NCBI GenBank assembly: GCA_027435495.1
Contig: DAHZZC010000712.1
Location: forward strand, 1-7,556
Direction: 5' to 3'
Length of the DNA: 7,556 bases
Source: Planctomycetales bacterium
Lineage (GTDB): Bacteria > Planctomycetota > Planctomycetia > Isosphaerales > Isosphaeraceae
Shown here: positions 5,792 to 7,556 of the stretch, piece after piece
How the letters are laid out: every line of letters starts with the position of its first letter
Position numbering within the stretch: position 1 is the stretch's first letter
Translations under genes and position numbers: made by a program
The notes under the pieces: model-generated
Database searches by the model: none
The model's input: only the letters and a program-made list of their open reading frames with translations
Told to the model about the DNA's origin: nothing

Positions 5792-7102
5792 TCACTGGGC
5801 GACGCGGACGGCCTCCCCCTCGCGCAGGGATTTGATCGGGTTGAGGACGACCGCGTCGCCGTACTTCAGCCCCGACTCGACGCGGGCCAGGTCGTCGCCG
5901 CTGCTTGTAACCTCAACCTGGCACCGGCGCAGGAGGTCTCCCTCGGCGATTCGCCAGACATAATCGTGCCCGCCTTCCTGGAACAGGGCCGATTTCGGCA
6001 CGAAGAGGTACGACCGCCCGGCGTCGGGCGTCTGGAGCGACTCGCTCGGGAGGAAATGGACCGTCGCGGCCAGCTCGGGGAAGAGGCGGTCGTCTGGGTC
6101 GAGAATCTCGACCTTCACCTTGACGGTCCCTCGGGTCCGGTCGCCCATGGGGAGGATCTTCCGGAGCCGCCCGCGATACCGCCGCGAGGGGACGGCGCCG
6201 ACGGAGACCTCCGCCGGCTGTCCGATCGCGATCCGCGCCAGCAGGTTCTCGGAGATGTCGGTCTCAACGTCCATGTGGGCGAGATCGGCGACAGTGACGA
6301 CAGCCGTTCGCCCGAGGGCCGAGCTCATGGCGTTTGGCGTGATGATCTCGCCCTCCTCGCCCTGTCTTTCGACGACCGTCCCATCGAAGGGTGCGTAGAG
6401 CGACATCGAATGGATGGTTGCCCGGATCTCGCGGAGGTTAGCCTCGGTGAGCCGGATCGAGGCGCCGATCGCGGCGTTCCGGGCCCGGGCCTTCTTCAGC
6501 TCGGCGACGGCCTTTTCGTATTCCTCCTGCGTCGCCTTGCGCTGGGCGTGCAGCCGGGTGACGCGGCCTTCTTCTCGCTCGCGAGCCCAGACCTCGGTCT
6601 CGGCCTCGTCGAGCTCGGCCCGGTTCTTCAGAAGCTGAGCCTCGCGTGAGGCGAGCAGGGCGAGCATCTCGTCATGTTCGATCACGGCGAGGACGTCGCC
6701 CTTGTGGACCTTCATCCCTTCCTGCACATACATCCGCTCGACCCGGCCGGGAATCTTCGTACCAATCATCGCCTGCGATCGCGACTTGAGATATCCAGTC
6801 GCGCTAAGCAGCTTGGTTGCCTCGCCGGAGGTCATCCGCTGGACCAGCCCCCGAGTGACCTCGGGGCGGGAGCGCATCTTATCGTACTGCTCGTAGCCGA
6901 ACGACGCCGCGACGGCCAGGAGCCCGAGCGGAACGCCCCACAGGAGCCAGGAAAGCCATCGGAGCAGGCCCCCGCCCCGACGCCCGCGCGTCGGCGAGAC
7001 CGGCCTGCGCATCGCCACAATCGGCTCGCGACGAGCAACGGACGTGCTCCCGTTTCGCTCGATTCGGAGCGAGGCGAGATCCTCGCGCAAGGTACTGGAC
7101 AT
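5792..7102 (-). CDS. Membrane fusion protein (HlyD/MacA-type periplasmic adaptor)
   Basis: The protein has 436 residues from the ATG at 7102. The frame is open to a TTG at 7174, but that codon overlaps the proposed -10 box, and the extra 24 residues look unlike protein. GGGAG (complement of 7115-7119) lies 12 nt upstream of the ATG. Residues 1-45 are an Arg-rich cytoplasmic tail starting MSSTLREDLASLRIER, and a membrane anchor spans about 46-70. The first half of the lipoyl-like domain is at about 113-145 (IPGRVERMYVQEGMKVHKGD), a charged coiled-coil hairpin at 146-230, and the second half at 231-255 (LYAPFDGTVVERQGEEGEII). The beta-barrel is at about 270-350 and the membrane-proximal domain at 350-436 (LFVPKSALF; GLKYGDAVVLNP). 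There is no lipobox, so it is anchored by the helix. It is the first gene of the operon and links the permeases to the periplasm or an outer-membrane channel; no such channel is encoded here. Confidence 0.92.
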   Translation of the reverse strand: MSSTLREDLASLRIERNGSTSVARREPIVAMRRPVSPTRGRRGGGLLRWLSWLLWGVPLGLLAVAASFGYEQYDKMRSRPEVTRGLVQRMTSGEATKLLSATGYLKSRSQAMIGTKIPGRVERMYVQEGMKVHKGDVLAVIEHDEMLALLASREAQLLKNRAELDEAETEVWAREREEGRVTRLHAQRKATQEEYEKAVAELKKARARNAAIGASIRLTEANLREIRATIHSMSLYAPFDGTVVERQGEEGEIITPNAMSSALGRTAVVTVADLAHMDVETDISENLLARIAIGQPAEVSVGAVPSRRYRGRLRKILPMGDRTRGTVKVKVEILDPDDRLFPELAATVHFLPSESLQTPDAGRSYLFVPKSALFQEGGHDYVWRIAEGDLLRRCQVEVTSSGDDLARVESGLKYGDAVVLNPIKSLREGEAVRVAQ

Positions 7103-7134
7103 GACGGCGGAAGTCTCCCGGCCCCCGATCGCCC

Positions 7135-7161
7135 GCCCGCCGTGATCACACCGAAGCGGGC
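7135..7161 (-). promoter_or_regulatory. Hairpin with internal palindrome in the exporter leader
   Basis: GCCCGC (7135-7140) pairs with GCGGGC (7156-7161). The 15-nt interval contains the perfect 8-bp palindrome GTGATCAC (7142-7149). The element lies downstream of the predicted transcription start (near 7167) and upstream of the ribosome binding site, so it could be an operator or a leader hairpin. The symmetry is plain in the sequence; the role is inferred. Confidence 0.3.
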
Positions 7162-7173
7162 ACCTTTCCAACA

Positions 7174-7202
7174 ATCATAACAATGCATCGCTCATGGGTC
7201 GA
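7174..7202 (-). promoter_or_regulatory. Predicted promoter of the exporter operon
   Basis: On the - strand, TCGACC (complement of 7197-7202, four of six matches to TTGACA) is followed by a 17-nt spacer and TATGAT (complement of 7174-7179, five of six matches to TATAAT). The -10 is preceded directly by TGT, giving an extended -10. Transcription would start near 7167 and leave a leader of about 65 nt before the ATG at 7102. It lies in the 148-nt gap after the Gfo/Idh/MocA gene, so the exporter probably has its own promoter. Confidence 0.5.
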
Positions 7203-7250
7203 GGCGGAATGAAGGGCCGAAAGCGATCAACCACTCGCCTGGATCATCGT

Positions 7251-7556
7251 TTACACCTTCTGCCCGGGGTGAATCCATGGTGCACGATACGGTCGGGCGA
7301 GCATCCGGTTCGCCTCGTCATCGCCGACGATTTGGTGCTGGTGCGGGTCCCAGGTGAGTGTCCGGCCGAGCTTCATCGCCATGTTCGCCAGGATGCAACT
7401 CGCCGTCGAGATGTGCCCCTCCTCAATGTCGGCCACCGGACGGCTTCGCGACGCAATCGCACCGAGCCAGTCCTTCATGTGCCCGCGGAGCGCCGGCGCC
7501 ACGTGCCGCTCCAGGTCTTTCTCGTGCTCGTCCTCGGGGAATTGGGCGTACTCATT
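7251..7556 (-). CDS. Gfo/Idh/MocA-family oxidoreductase, C-terminal part, 5' truncated by window edge
   Basis: The last 101 residues are seen. The frame is open to the right window edge (starting NEYAQFPEDEHEKDLERHVA) and ends with TAA at 7251-7253. The sequence matches the C-terminal end of planctomycete Gfo/Idh/MocA proteins: GHMKDWLGAIASRSRPVADI, then EEGHISTASCILANMAMKLG, then RTLTWDPHQHQIVGDDEANR, ending in the common LxRPYRAPW block. The N-terminal Rossmann domain and catalytic Lys/His lie outside the window. Planctomycetes carry many paralogues, often secreted and tied to sugar breakdown, and the substrate cannot be told from this end. It is on the same strand as the exporter operon, 148 nt upstream, but the intervening promoter suggests separate transcription. 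Confidence 0.88.
   Translation of the reverse strand, partial: NEYAQFPEDEHEKDLERHVAPALRGHMKDWLGAIASRSRPVADIEEGHISTASCILANMAMKLGRTLTWDPHQHQIVGDDEANRMLARPYRAPWIHPGQKV

Noticed and set aside
5561..6649. Long + strand open frame (362 codons) opposite the ATPase and fusion-protein genes
   Set aside because: It is antisense to two genes with clear family motifs, and its translation (Arg/Gly/Asp-rich, no domain) is typical of a shadow frame in high-GC DNA.
7103..7174. N-terminal extension of the fusion protein from a TTG at 7174
   Set aside because: The TTG overlaps the predicted -10 box, the 24 added residues are not protein-like, and the ATG at 7102 has a GGGAG upstream.
1..7556. Search by eye for tRNA/rRNA, CRISPR arrays, insertion sequences, phage or toxin-antitoxin genes
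   Set aside because: No regularly spaced repeats, no terminal inverted repeats with a transposase, no tRNA-like cloverleaf and no recognisable small toxin or antitoxin were found. A covariance-model search could still find a structured RNA in 477-804 or 2008-2342.

Overview
The window looks like chromosomal DNA of a high-GC planctomycete, most likely of the Isosphaeraceae/Isosphaerales type. This is an inference from protein style, not a database match. The clues are the C-terminal end of a planctomycete-type Gfo/Idh/MocA oxidoreductase at the right edge, a thioredoxin-fold protein with a long helical N-terminal region, a membrane fusion protein with a long Arg-rich N-terminal tail, and weak or irregular Shine-Dalgarno sequences. 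I see no tRNA, rRNA, CRISPR array, transposase or phage gene.

Left part, + strand. The window opens inside an NAD-dependent epimerase/dehydratase (extended SDR) gene that ends at 476. A 328-bp non-coding stretch follows, with a candidate hairpin, an extended -10 promoter and a cluster of AATC motifs. Next come a secreted or periplasmic TlpA-type thioredoxin-fold protein (805-2007), a 335-bp stretch of lower GC, and a small very basic protein that resembles ribosomal protein bS21 (2343-2642).

Right part, - strand. Reading leftward from 7102, four genes form a tight tripartite export operon: membrane fusion protein (5792-7102), ABC ATPase of the LolD/MacB type (5032-5748), and two FtsX/MacB-type permeases (3846-5030 and 2676-3839). 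The junctions are 43, 1 and 6 nt. The first permease must start at a TTG. The two permeases probably form a heterodimer in the inner membrane, driven by an ATPase dimer and linked to the periplasm by the fusion protein. The substrate cannot be told from sequence. A good extended -10 promoter with a -35 box lies at 7174-7202, and a palindrome-containing hairpin lies in the predicted leader. Upstream of it is the 3' end of a Gfo/Idh/MocA oxidoreductase on the same strand.

The exporter operon and the bS21-like gene converge with only 33 nt between their stop codons. No clearly novel multi-gene system is visible. The most unusual items are the bS21-like protein with an enlarged middle segment, the AATC motif cluster at the thioredoxin promoter, and the leader palindrome of the exporter operon.
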